Shown: positions 22,069 through 32,897 of the stretch, piece by piece
Position numbering within the stretch: position 1 is the stretch's first letter
Layout of the letters: every line of letters starts with the position of its first letter
DNA from: Heliopora coerulea
Lineage: Eukaryota > Cnidaria > Anthozoa > Scleralcyonacea > Helioporidae
Direction: 5' to 3'
Length of the DNA stretch: 64,000 nucleotides
Assembly (NCBI GenBank): GCA_030142905.1
Contig: JASJOG010000466.1
Coordinates: forward strand, 62,001 to 126,000
The notes under the pieces: generated by a model
Seen by the model: only the letters and a program-made list of their open reading frames with translations
Databases searched by the model: none
What the model was told of the DNA's origin: nothing
Translations under genes and position numbers: made by a program

Positions 22069-23416
22069 TTATAGGATCTTTGCTGTTCTTGTTGGTGGTT
22101 GTGTATATTCCTGGATGTTGTCATAATCTAGGGCAATCTCATGCTTATATTTATTACTTTCTTTTGCCACAGAGGATAGCTTTTTACTTTTTTCATGCAC
22201 AAAAACACATTTCAGCATCCAGTCTTCAGAGTTCTGCAAATATGTTTTCAGTCCAGTTATTGTTTTATAGGACATTTCGAGGTGAATAAGACCTTTACCG
22301 CCATTAGTTCTTGGTAGGTAAATTCTGTCTACATCAGCTTTTGGATGATGCATCCGATGACAGGTCAAGAGTTTGCGGGTTTTAGTGTCCTTTCCCTCGA
22401 TGTCTTGTACTGTCCAGTTTATAACATTGAAGCTGTATTGTACGACGGGCACTTCCAAGCTATTAATCGCATTTATTCTTTTTTTCGAGTTTAGTTCTGC
22501 GTTCAAAATTAGTCGCAGACGTCTGTAATATTCTTTTCTGACTTTCTCTTTCATTTGATTATGTAGTATTCCGCCCCCTTCGTTAACCCCGAGATATTTG
22601 TATGCCTGTTCTTGATCCAATTCTTTTATTTGAGTGCTAACTTCAAGATTTATGTTGTTAGTTTCAGTTATTTTCCCTCTCTTTATGGTTAGTTTGGCAC
22701 ATTTATCAAGGCCGAATACCATTCCGATGTCATCACTATATGATTTCACAGTTTTCAGCAGCCCTTCGAGTTCGTTATCATCTTTAGCAAACAGCTTTAG
22801 GTCGTTTATATAAAAAAGGTGGTTAAATTTATCTTCTTTGATTTTATACCCATAGTTGGCGTTATTTAGTTCTTGAGATAAGGGGATGAGAGCGATGCAA
22901 ATTAAAAGTGAATCTCCTTGAAATATACCCTCGGCGTATTGAGACTTTTTGGGATTTTGCTGTTCCATTTGCGTGACTCAGGTAAAGTGTTGTCTTCCAT
23001 TGCGTCATACTGTGTTTCAAAAAATTTATTATTACAAGGGATATTTTGTACAATTCCAGCGACTTAAGTATCCAAGAATGAGGGACACTATCAAAGGCTT
23101 TTCGATGATCAGTATAAGCCGTGCTAAGGTTGTGTTTTGTTTTATAGCAGTTCTCTTGGATCACTTTGTTGATGAGCAATTGGTCTTTGCATCCATAGGA
23201 TCCCCGTCTGCATCCTTTTTGCTCAAGGGGAAGAATGTTATTTAGATCCAAGTGAGAAAAGGCCGATTCTGTAATTATGGATGTCAATAACTTGTATGTA
23301 GTGGATAGACATGTGATAGGGCGGTAGTTTTTAGGTTCATCTGTTTCATCATTTTTAGGCAAGAGAAATGTGACGCCATTCGTGAGCCAACTCGGCATAT
23401 CTTCTGCAGTTTTCAT
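22069..23416 (-). pseudogene. Element D reverse transcriptase
   Basis: Two overlapping frames. 23416-22862 has NYRPITCLSTTYKLLT, LPLEQKGCRRGSYGCKDQLL, AYTDHRKAFDSVPHSW and the frame-shifted GYISRRF. 22968-22069 carries GIFQGDSLLICIALIPLSQ, NHLFYINDLKLFAKDD, YKYLGVNEGGGILHNQ and KTRKLLTCHRMHHPKADVDR. The catalytic YxDD reads YIND: the first Asp is Asn, which should abolish activity. The one-frame shift lies between the conserved RRG and GIFQGDS. Confidence 0.8.
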
Positions 23417-23470
23417 AACATGTAATAGGGCTTTTGCGATACGTTTATGTGTTGAGGATAGATAATGAAG

Positions 23471-24797
23471 CTAGATGTTGGGGACTTCGTCAGGTCCAGT
23501 AGATTTCCATTTCTGTGATTTAGCTAGGGCTTGCTTGACATCTGTGCTCATAATATCATACCAATCTTGGGTTGGTATGTCACCCATTCTTTCGCTTTCA
23601 CGGGTAATCCATTCTGCATTTTCATTGTAGTCTTTGGGTGTGCTCCATATGTTTTCCCAGACTTTTTGTACTTCCTCCATAGATAGTGCCCGTTCTATTA
23701 CTATTTCTTTTTTGCCCATTTCCCTTGAAAAACGTTGTGCATCAGTGACAAATATCTTATTTTGCCTATAAAACTTTGATCTTTTGGTAAAACGTCGAAT
23801 TCGCTGTGATTTGAGGAGTAATTTCTGTTTCAGAGTTTCTTTAAACTCAGAGATGTATCTGGTATTTAAGCTATGCATCTGGTATTTTCTTTTCATCTCG
23901 CGTGACTTCCCAGTGTTAACATTAGTACCTCTGCTGATTTCATACAGAATTGATATTTCACTTCTGAGCAGTTCGACTTCTTTCTTTATCCTTTCTTTCC
24001 AGGCAGGTTCCTTATACCTGTTTCTTGTTTTTCTCTTTATTGTTGCGTTCAGTTTGTCAGTGATAGTTAGGCCTGTTGAATAGATAGCTATGTTAATTTT
24101 GTCAAAATTTAGCTCATCTTCATCTTTAAGGTATTCTTGGAGTGCAGCGTGATATATTTCAAACACTTTTTTGTTTGCCTTCGTTGCTTGAATTTTGGGC
24201 TTGTTTTCCCTGTCTTTGATATCTGTGACCTTTACTCTGCTAATAGCACAAATTACGGCATCCTTTGCTTCATTTATAACGTCTCTATTATTTGTGAAAA
24301 ATTCTGCTTTGATTTCCTCTTCGTCTTCATTTATTTCATCGCTTACATTAGGATCTTCTTCAGCCTGGTTTTCTTCTTCTCGCTCTTGTGCTGGTCGAGT
24401 TCCTCTTAATCTGATATTTTCTATCTTTAGATTTATATTTTCAGGGGAGAGGTTTTCAACTTCAACACTTACTTCGTCGTTTATGGTTGATTCTGTATTG
24501 CTAATTTTTTTTTACGCTTTGTTTTATTTGCTCAATTTCAGCTTGTGTAAGTCGGTTGTTGCTCATGATATCCCTACGTACATTTGCTAACTTGTTAGCA
24601 TTGATGTATGGTCTTACCTCTTCACCTACTTTGGATCTCCAGATTTCATAAGTTGTGTTGGTTGTGTTTGAAGTTGTTCTTTCCAATGCTGAGTAAAATA
24701 ACTTCATGACTTGAGAGTACTCGTTTTCCTGTGGAAGTTCTATGTGGTGATGAGTTTCATGGTCCAAGATTGGAAGGATTCCAGTTTTGGTGGCCAA
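23471..24797 (-). pseudogene. Element D N-terminal region
   Basis: 24797-24501 encodes RRDIMSNNRLTQAEIEQIKQ and ANKLANV, equivalent to the A-element region IRKNNWLSDIELESIRR, the end of a Myb-like DNA-binding unit. An acidic stretch (24500-24200) follows in broken frame. 24166-23471 encodes a basic helical linker (RIRRFTKRSKFYRQNKIF), then WKSTGPDEVPNI, the RT entry motif, with E for the usual G. A frameshift or stop lies between the two ORFs. Confidence 0.6.
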
Positions 24798-25515
24798 GCG
24801 GCTCGTTTATGGAAGAGTTTGTTCCAGATGCAGATTTTTCGACCTCAGACTGTTTCCCCTCTGAGGGACTCGCTTCCTGATTAGCCACAGGACAAGCGAT
24901 ATGGCTGTTTGTTTTTGTTATTTTTCTTCTACCCACAGAAGTTATTTTCTATGCACGGGTTAAAGGTCCATCCAGGGTTGCCCGGCTCTTTGGATAAAAC
25001 TATTACTGGTAGGGGGCGCCACTTCCTACCAGGTATTGTTCGCGACAGCTTTCGCAGCTGCCATTCACCCATCAACACGATTAAGACTTTGGGTCGCGAG
25101 TATAATTGTTCGTGTAACCTCCACTAGGTGGTTGCCAACCAAGGCTAAAGAGCTTTTCACCTGCTCCTGAGACGTAACTATTCCCCGCCTGCTTTCAACT
25201 CGGATACCAACGCTAGGAAGATTACCAACCAAGGTTGACGAGCCCTTCCCACCCGAGTTTTGTAATCAGAGTGATCCTTCTCCTAGGTGGACGACTAATC
25301 AAAGCTGACGAGTTCCACCTACCCGAAGCGTCTAGTTTTAAGATGCCAGATATTCACCTTTGGCCCCTTCCCCTTTCAGTTCCAAACGGTTCCTTCCACG
25401 TGAAGGCCAGGTGCTGGGCTTTGTTGTCTGAAGCTTTTAGAGACGTTCGCTATTAGGGTATTTTATAGAACTGAGAGAGCTTATCCTCTCAGTCCACCCT
25501 AGCGTAGACAACTTT

Positions 25516-25640
25516 AGAAACCTTATTATCATTATTATTATTATGATTACTATTATTACTATTATTTTACATTATTGTTGTTGTTGTTGTGATTATTGTT
25601 ATTGTTATTATTATTATTGTTATTACTACTGAAGGAAATG
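25516..25640. repeat. TTA/TTG microsatellite block
   Basis: Interrupted ATT, ACT and GTT triplets covering about 120 bp at the 5' end of element D. It ends the 8.7-25.6 kb array. Confidence 0.85.
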
Positions 25641-26357
25641 CAAATTTTTATAATGGTAACATGTACATTTATCATATTAACATGATAAAAGGTTCAAAGT
25701 TCGACTCATTTTAGGCGCCTACAAATATTTTCTAAGGATTTGAGTTTGAACAGCGTACGAATATTGCTTTTCATGGAATGCTAAATCGTAATAGGATGAA
25801 TTAATGTTGTGCAACGTAAAGCAATTCAAAACATCAAGCAACAAACAAAATGTTCAATTTGGAAAAAAATTGTCATTTAGTTTATCTCTTTTTAATGGCC
25901 ATATCAAGAGACTAAGAAATGCTTTTTCGCTACATACTTCCAGAGTAACGTATGTGATTGCTTCCTACTGAATGATTTGAAGAAATTTTCCGGAAATACT
26001 TATGAACATAGGGACATTAACATACAATTATACACTCAAATGGAAAATCTAAATCAAGAAACTTACACGCTTAATTAAACAATGGCGGTTATCTGATGTG
26101 TTCATCCTTTCGTCGTAAAACATTCTGAAGAGGATCGGGCAAATGCGAAACAATTCATCAGAGTTAGTAGTGATATTCGGAGGAAAACACCAATGAATTT
26201 AACTTACCATTACACGAATAAAAAACTTTAATGACATGCCATTTGCGTCTGTACACGAGTTTGTCGAGATGTGGGTAAATTAATTATAGTTGTTCGCTGT
26301 TTATCTGGTATGGTTTTTCACCTTTTTAACACTTTAAGGGCTTTTCTTTTTTCACAG
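25641..26357 (+). other. Intron or 5' flank of the death-domain gene
   Basis: AT-rich, with no recognised coding exon. It ends in a pyrimidine-rich acceptor (TTTTCTTTTTTCACAG at 26342-26357). GAAGG.AATGCAAATT..TATAATGG near 25630 recurs at 32824, upstream of the second death-domain exon, which hints that the two exons arose by duplication with flanking intron. Confidence 0.45.
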
Positions 26358-26648
26358 GAGAACGCCGTAAGACAAAGGTATCGGAAATTCCGTACACAGT
26401 AAGAGAAGAGATCTGTAATCTTCTGAGACCAAAGAAAACCCTTGGGGATGACTTTCGAACATTAGCTGGATATTTAGGCATGGAAAACCCAGAAATACAA
26501 GTTATTTCTGAAAGGGACAATCCGGCTGATGAAGTCCTGACATGGTGGCAGCCACAAAGGTCGGCCACTGTTCAAAAGTTCCGGGAAGTACTGGTACAAA
26601 TGAAACGAGATGATGTTGTAGAAATTCTTGACCGAGAATATCCGGCAG
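26358..26648 (+). CDS. Death-domain exon 1 (MyD88/IRAK-like)
   Basis: A 291-bp exon, 97 codons, phase 1-1, between acceptor TTCACAG and donor GTACGG. It encodes one death domain: IPYTVREEICNLLRPKK (helix 1), DDFRTLAGYLGM (helix 2, the D-W/F-x-x-LA signature), NPADEVLTWWQPQRSATVQK (helices 4-5 with the conserved W pair) and KRDDVVEIL (helix 6). The LL.P......D...LA..LG pattern and DEVL.WW / RDDVVEIL ending are closest, from memory of the family, to MyD88 and IRAK death domains, which assemble Myddosome-like helical complexes. The exon is a domain-sized symmetric module, which favours exon shuffling. Confidence 0.8.
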
Positions 26649-26899
26649 GTACGGAAAACATGAAAATCAGGCCAAACCTTCGATCACGTCCTATAATTTG
26701 TTTTTAGTATTTAAAAAAAATGTTCTACTTACCAATTAAATTCATCAAGGAACGTTTTGTTTATTGCATTATATTATTTGTTTGTTCATGACAAATCATT
26801 TACATGTTAGTCATATTTATAGGTACTGCTACTCTGGTTTGGTGGCCAGCAAAAGGTACATACAAGTTGCTAGAAGACATTTCTTAATTGAAAATTAAA

Positions 26900-27205
26900 A
26901 TAGAGTCACGAGGTATTTCCCCTAGATTTAGGGGACACCGGATATCTCTCTGATAAATAAAAAATTAAAACAAGGTCACTGGGTATCTCCCTTGAAATAA
27001 GGGTCACCAGATGTCTCTCCAAGATTACTACTAGAACACGGTAATGACCGAGATAAGATCATAAACTAAGATTATGAGACTAAAACAGGGTCACCGGATA
27101 TCTCCCCAAGAAAGATATGGGGTCACCGGGTATCTCCCTGAGAATTAATACTAAACGGGTTCACCGGGTATCTCCCCTTATGTAAGAGGTCACTGGGTAT
27201 CTCCC
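26900..27205. repeat. Degenerate minisatellite, GGTCACCGGGTATCTCCC units
   Basis: Eight variants of GGTCACYGGRTATCTCCC occur between about 26905 and 27205 with uneven spacing (about 25-90 bp) and AT-rich spacers. This lies in the intron after death-domain exon 1. No coding meaning is seen. Confidence 0.7.
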
Positions 27206-27350
27206 CAGAAATATAAAGAGGAAGGAAGAACAGTAGAAAGCCAACCGAGAAAGAAAAGGAGAAGGAAAAAGCAAGTAATGTTTTCGAACACCTAGAAGAA
27301 TCTTTTTGTCTGGAAGTATTGACTATGAGGTCAGTCAATACTGTGTTTTA

Positions 27351-27391
27351 CTCAACGTTTAGACACTCGCGTTACTGTGTCTTCATCAGTG
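27351..27391 (-). ncRNA. Degenerate hammerhead ribozyme of a Penelope-like LTR
   Basis: On the minus strand: CTGATGA (27389-27383), a 6-bp stem II (AGACAC with GTGTCT around an AGTAACGCGA-type loop), then TAAACGTT where GAAACGTH is expected. G12 is U, which should abolish cleavage. Stem III would be only two base pairs (AC/GU) with no loop, a form typical of Penelope-like element ribozymes that work as dimers. Flanking ATTGAC..GTCAAT (27318-27340) adds a short palindrome. Confidence 0.5.
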
Positions 27392-27498
27392 GTTAGAATT
27401 GTCTGAAGTCGTACCCGTATTTATAGTACCGCTAGCGTTTTCATGTTTTTTAATGAGATGTTTTTAAGCTTCTGGAAATAGATTCCCATTATCTCTGT

Positions 27499-28337
27499 TT
27501 ATGGCGTAATCCGTGCTGTTAATATGCCACGCTTCCAGGCAAGGATCAACGTTGTTCTGCCTCTTGTAAACCATCCAGGTACTTTATTTGTAACCAGGCA
27601 GTCCTGCAGTTGTAAAGCTATCCTCTCTATACATGGTGTAAAGTTCTTCAACCAGAATCTTTGCAAACCATCTGGTCTAGGTGATTTACAATTAGGCATA
27701 TTTTTCAATTGTTTGGCAACCATTGCTGGAGTTATCACCTAATCGCTCTGTTTCTACAGACCAGCAAGCTTGCTTCCCCCATCTTGCAGCCAATCAGCAT
27801 TACTGTTATGATTTACTGGGTTATCCCAGATGCTGGTACAAATTGTCCTACTTTCTTCAACATCTGGGATCATCGTGTTCTCTGTCTCCATATTGCCCGG
27901 TTTCTCAAAAAGGCGTTTCTGATTTGACTGAAACATCCTATTTTTCCTATATTGCTGTATCGTGCTTTCATACCGCCTGATCGTCTTACTCTTTGCCAAC
28001 ACCCTTTGATTTAATTCCTCCTGGACCACCGTCAATCCTTTCCTCTTGAGATTATAGCTTTCTTCTAAACTCTCTTGAAGGAGTGCGTTATTTAAGTCAT
28101 CAGATTTTATCCTTTCTAGTCTGCTTGTCTTTTCTTAGCTGTGCAACCTGGCCATTTAACCTTCTTTTCCGCCAAGGTACTACCTTTTTCTTCCTCTGTT
28201 GTTTTTTAACACCAAGTCTTTTTACAACTACTTGTCCTGCAGTAAGTAATAGCTTGTTGGTCTGTGTAATATCTTTGGTTTCCATGAAGGCGAGCACCTT
28301 GTTTACTTCCTTCACTTTTTCTTTCAACCTTTTCCTT
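27499..28337 (-). pseudogene. RLE retrotransposon fragment (N-terminal linker and RT start)
   Basis: The minus strand carries, in order, 28327-28100 (VPWRKRRLNGQVAQLRKD, basic linker), 28035-27754 (RRYESTIQQYRKNRMFQSN, the conserved pre-RT linker) and 27738-27499 (NMPNCKSPRPDGLQRFWLKN, RT entry; VPGWFTRGRTTLIL). It corresponds to the 11850-11200 region of element A but has lost both ends: no DNA-binding domain upstream and no RT palm downstream. A (TTA)n tract abuts its high-coordinate end. Confidence 0.65.
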
Positions 28338-28458
28338 TATTATTATTATTGAGGAAAGTCAGCTCATACGAGCCAATGAGGTCGTTTAGCCCAAATTGCC
28401 ATATTATGCCAAAGTGAGCATATGTCCCATAAATTATTATTATTATTATTATTATTAA
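28338..28458 (+). repeat. Unit of about 80 bp between two (TTA)n tracts
   Basis: GAGGAAAGTCAGCTCATACG through CATGTCCCATAAA-like sequence (28354-28432), flanked on both sides by TTA repeats. The same unit occurs at 29352-29437, again beginning at a TTA tract, where it continues into about 260 bp of further unique sequence. It is probably a terminal piece of yet another (TTA)n-targeting element. Its coding content is unknown. Confidence 0.6.
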
Positions 28459-29336
28459 TATTGTTGCTTAATTCACCCAGCTTGATGTTCTGCTGGTAAC
28501 CCTCAATATCAGCTGTCTACAACCAGTAGTCTAGGGTGACATTGGTCCTTTCAACTTTCTAGAGTCTTTCTTAATGTCCTCGCCGTTCCCAGAAGTGAAA
28601 TCTGGAGATTTTCTATCTTAAATTTTATTTCTAACCCATCTATCCGTTTTTCCAGCTTCTTGCTCACGGTACCAAGTGCTCCGATAACTACCAGTACTAC
28701 AGCTACCCTCTTCATTGACCACAACTCTTTAATTTCCCATTTTAGCTCGTCATACTTCTGAATCTTCTCCTTTTTTTTCACTCCAATATTTTTATCATCA
28801 GGGATGGCAATGTCAACAATTAAACATTTCTTTTCTTCTTTCTCCACAACAACTATACCAGGTTTTCGACATTCAATGTCATGATCACACTGTATCATGA
28901 AACCCCATAGCACCTTTATCTCACCAGATTCCACCACTCATTTCGGGGCATGATCATACCAATGAGCTACTCGCTTCAAACCACATTTCCCACATAATGT
29001 CCAATGGACTATTCTTGCCACTTTATCACATCTTCTTTTATATTCCGTTTGAACAAGCTTTTTGCATCCACTAATCAAATGTCCCACGCTTTCTCCTTTT
29101 TCACCTCACATTCGACATAGGAGTGATTCAGCAATCTTATCTATGTTGAACTTGATGTAGCTAGTTCTTAATGCCTGTTCTCGCGCAGCACTGATAAAAG
29201 CTTCTGTTTCTGCCTTGAAATCAGTCTTTTTCAACCACAACCACCACTACTCCTAGTCAATGTCATCACTGGTCTCCTTACAGAATTAGCCATATATCTT
29301 TTTATCACTCCACTTCTGCTCTCTTTCCTCTGTCTT
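28459..29336 (-). pseudogene. RLE retrotransposon fragment (knuckle and endonuclease end)
   Basis: 28937-28551 encodes VLWGFMIQCDHDIECRKPGI, KKCLIVDIAIPDDKNIGVKK, then VVIGALGTVSKKLE and SLLGTARTLRKTLES, matching the C-terminus of element D (RPDI..D..; GALGVIN; TAHILRRTLS). The catalytic Asp of RPD is Gly here (KPG), so the nuclease is dead. Upstream, to 29336, lie a degraded knuckle region (HLISGCKKL on the minus strand near 29070) and linker. The 3' UTR is of A type. It is 5'-truncated at a (TTA)n tract. Confidence 0.7.
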
Positions 29337-29731
29337 ATTATTATGATTATTGAGGAAAGTTAGCTCATACGAGCCAATGAAGTCGTTTAGCCCAAATTGC
29401 CATATTATGCCAAAGTGGGCACATGTCCCATAAATTATAGTGGTATGACAATCACAAAGTGAAAAACATCGTGAGTAGTTAATGCCATTTTACACCACAG
29501 TCTCACATACACAATTCCGTTGGTTGGGCATGGTCAAGGGCTGGTGCTTTGCACCTATAAATCATGAGACTTCCTCAAGAACCATCACACTTCCTCTCAG
29601 ACTATTCTAAGGGTCTATTCCGCAAAGCCGACCAATTAAGGCAAGCTAGACGCCAGTCTAATAGCTGAAGTTTGATAACGTGATCTATTTTGTTCTTAGG
29701 CTAGGAGAGTTCCTTTCAGACACTTAAGATT
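29337..29731 (+). repeat. Second copy of the TTA-bounded unit, plus extension
   Basis: 29352-29437 repeats the 28354-28432 unit with about 90 percent identity by eye. The extension to about 29700 has no frame and leads directly into the RT element that starts at about 29732, so it may be that element's 5' region. Confidence 0.45.
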
Positions 29732-32605
29732 ATGAAACAATTATGGGCAGAGAAAGGCTATGCTTCACTTAATCTAACGGGGCAAAATCTACGAGATACG
29801 GTGGCTTGCTATGAGAAGGAGCAAAAATCATTTGAAGTAAGCAGTATTGCTGAGAATCAACAGAAAATTGACGTTGGACAAGAAAATGGCGGGAATATGG
29901 GTCATATTGCCGTTGACGAAGCGATTGTCTCTGCAGAAATTATCGTAAACAACCAAGTGCAAGAAAATATTGAAAGTAGCCATTCGTGTCTAGAGGGAAC
30001 TCACAATACATTACTCAATACAGAGATGATTTAAGCCATACACATTAATCATGGTAATGAATCTGTGCATAACGATAGATTTAACGATATGCAGATTGAG
30101 GAACAAAGTTTTAAGTGGGATGAAGTGAATGGTTCTGAATTCTGTAAAAGGATAAATGATGCATATGATGAACCTGTCCACTGGAAACGTAACATCTTTC
30201 TACTTCCATCTGTGAGAGATGGTAAGTCATTCGTACAAGAGTTAGCCAGACTGTATCAGTTCTATGCTGATGCGAATCCGCTTGAATGTATTTCCTTGAA
30301 GGCATGTTCAGTCATGCAATCATTGTTATTGCAAAAACCCTTTGCTAAAAGCAAGACAAAAAATCATGTTAATTGCCTAGAAAGGCGGCTTAATCTGTGA
30401 CTAAAAGGTGATTTAAAGGCACTTGTTAACTAAGGCAGATGTGTTCAAAAACATCTCATCTCCCATCCAAATAAACAGCTTGAATATGAGAAGATTACAC
30501 GTGCTTTTAGTCAGCTCATGCTGCAAGGAAAGGTTCATCAGGCAGTTCACCTGATTTCAAACGGAATAAGGGTGGCCATCTTTCACTTGATGCTTTATTA
30601 CCTAGTGTGGATGGCAGTGGCAACGCTACCTGGAAAACAACAAGAGATGTTCTGCTTGAGAAACATCCTGAAGGGAAAACACCTCAACCAGAAACATTAC
30701 TTCCTGACTTAGAGGCTAGAGAAGTATGTTTTGATCCGGTAATATTCGAAAGAATAACTGGTGAAACTATCAAGCAAGCAGCAATGAGAACAAATGGTTC
30801 TGCGGGCCCGTCTGCAGTTGATGCCTATGGTTGGCGGCGCTTTTGTTTGTCCTTCAAAGGCACTTCAGTTGATTTATGCAATGCTCTAGCGAAAGTGACC
30901 AAACATTTGTGTACAACAGAAGTTGACCCGGATGTTCTGTCGGCATATGTAGCTTGTCGCATGATCCCATTGAACAAGGACTCAGGAGTTCGCCCTATTG
31001 GTATTGGGGAAGTTCCAAGGCGTATTAGAGCCAAAGCAATTCTTAAAGTTATTGGCGAAGATGTTAAGTCAGCAGCTGGAGCTCTCCAAACGTGTGCAGT
31101 CCATGAAGCAGGTTGCGAAGCTGCAATACATGCCATGAAGGAAATTGAACCAATGGACGACACTGAAGCTATGCTGTTAGTCAATGCGACAAATGCTTTC
31201 AACACCTTGAATCGTAAAGTTGCTCCCCATAACATTGGTATTACTTGCCGAGCAATTTCTACCGTGCTTAATAATACATACTCAAAACCAGTGAGACTAT
31301 GTGTTTTGGGCGGTGATGAAATTTTGTCGTCGGAAGGAACGACCCACGGGGACCCATTGGCAATGGCAATGTATGCGCTCGCCATAACGCCTCTAATTAA
31401 CAGTTTAAGCCAAGAAGCGCCTAACGACGTCAAACAAGTATTGTTTGCATATGACTCCACATCAGCGGGAAAGCTTAGTGCTTTAAGAGGATGGTGTTAA
31501 CACCTGATAACAGTTGAACCTAGATACGATTGCTACCCCAACCCAGGCAAAACAACCTTGGTAGTCAAACCAGAGTACACCTACCTTGCGACTACCCTTT
31601 CTGAAGATACCGGTATCTGTATAACATCCGCTGATCATGACATATTGAGGGCAGCAATAGGTACGTCAACTTTTGTTCACGGGTATGTTGCAAGTAAAAT
31701 AGAGATGCGGAAAGAAGAAATTGAAACCCTTGTTAAGATCGCTAAAATTTATCCCCATGCAGCGTATGCAGCCTTTATTCATTCCATAAAAGGAAAATGG
31801 CAGTTTATTATGCGCACGGTTGATAATATTGAGAACTTGTTCCAACCAATCGAAGAGATCTTAACCGAGAAGCTAATTCCTGCCTAAACTGGTAGCAGTA
31901 ATTGCTCCGTTGCTGAAAGGCAGCTGTTGTCGTTGCCAACACGATATGGTGGTTTGAATATTATTAACTCAGTTGAACAAGCTCGTTTGCAATTTGAAGC
32001 CTCTAAAAAGATTACTGAGCCTCTGAAGCAAATGATAATTGAGCAGACAAGTTTGTACCGAAAACCCGATTTATGTGAGATTAAAGCGAAGATACGTCGA
32101 GAAAAAGCAGAAAACCACGCAAATAAAGCTAATGATGTCAGAGAAATGTTACCTACCACAAAACAACGGTCAATGGATCTGTTAAATGAGAAACGCTTTT
32201 CTTCCTGGCTCACTGTCCTCCCATTGAAAGAATATGGCTTCGATTTGAACAAGAGTGAGTTCCGTGATGCTTTGTGCTTACGATATGACTTGCAGTTAAA
32301 TGAAAAAAAGGGAATACGGTGATAGAATACGAGAAATAGACCATGGCACTTTTACACCTTTGATTTTCTCTATAAGTGGTGATCTCAGCAAAGAAACAAC
32401 GGTTGCATATAAGAGGATGGCAGAGTTGCTGGCAATCAAGTGGAAATGTGAATATGCCGCCACATTAGCGTGGATGAGATGCCGCCTCTCCTTTGCTCTA
32501 CTAAGATCAGCCATTGCATGTATGAGAGGTACAAGAAAATCCCTCAATCAAGTGAAAAACAAAAATTTAGAACTTGGTCTGTCAGAGAGCCAGCTACGCC
32601 GCTAA
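29732..32605 (+). pseudogene. RT-encoding retroelement of the VRPIGIGE type
   Basis: A plus-strand RT polyprotein, broken. The N-terminal frame 29732-30034 has a trihelix-like unit (MKQLWAEKGYASLNLTGQNL). 30065-30400 has FVQELARLYQFYADANPLE and NHVNCLERRLNL. After a frameshift, 30607-31500 has TNGSAGPSAVDAYGWRRF, GVRPIGIGEVPRR (fingers), LLVNATNAFNTLNRKVAPHN (palm A; the usual D is N), EGTTHGDPLAMAMYALAITP and FAYDSTSAGKL (YxDD box, now AYDS). In-frame stops lie at 31498 and 31885. The same frame runs to 32322, then a one-base shift leads to the C-terminal DRIREIDHGTFTPLIFSISG. The family, known to me from marine invertebrates but not by name, normally has a Cys/His and nuclease-like stretch before that motif; it is missing here. 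Confidence 0.6.
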
Positions 32606-32897
32606 TGACTTTATTGTTAATTATACCGAACAACCTAACATTAGTTTTCAATCAAACAATTATGTTGTGGACTCTCAATTATTAACTTTTGACCGCTCAC
32701 AACTCAATTATTTTTTAGGAATTTTATTACAATATGTAAATTTTTATTATTTTACAAAGGATTATAATAAAACTGATTTTTGTCATTATGATTATGATTA
32801 TAATTATGATTATTATTACAATTGAAGGTAATGCAAATTGGTATAATGGGTACTAGTGTTTGTCAAGTAACGCTCTGTATTATGTTCTTCATGTCAG
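32606..32897 (+). other. Intron tail before death-domain exon 2
   Basis: AT-rich, with an ATT/ATG-rich stretch at 32785-32822, ending in the acceptor TCTTCATGTCAG. GAAGGTAATGCAAATT at 32824 echoes 25627. Confidence 0.5.

Larger units (their letters stand above)
21108..25515 (-). mobile_element. RLE-type non-LTR retrotransposon D
   Basis: The most complete copy of the array: 5' leader 25515-24800, N-terminal frames 24797-24501 and 24166-23471, RT 23416-22069, knuckle and endonuclease 22010-21261, 3' UTR to about 21122, and (TTA)n on both sides. The leader shares with element A a conserved block (near 24990-25050 and 12655-12705, ATAAA.CTATTACTG then CTTCCTA.CAGGT). Frames are displaced at 22069/22010, 22862-22968 and 23471-23416, so it is inactive. 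Confidence 0.8.

Noticed and set aside
30825..31460. Minus-strand open frame of 211 codons
   Set aside because: It is the antisense shadow of the RT coding frame at 30607-31500 and has no recognisable domain.
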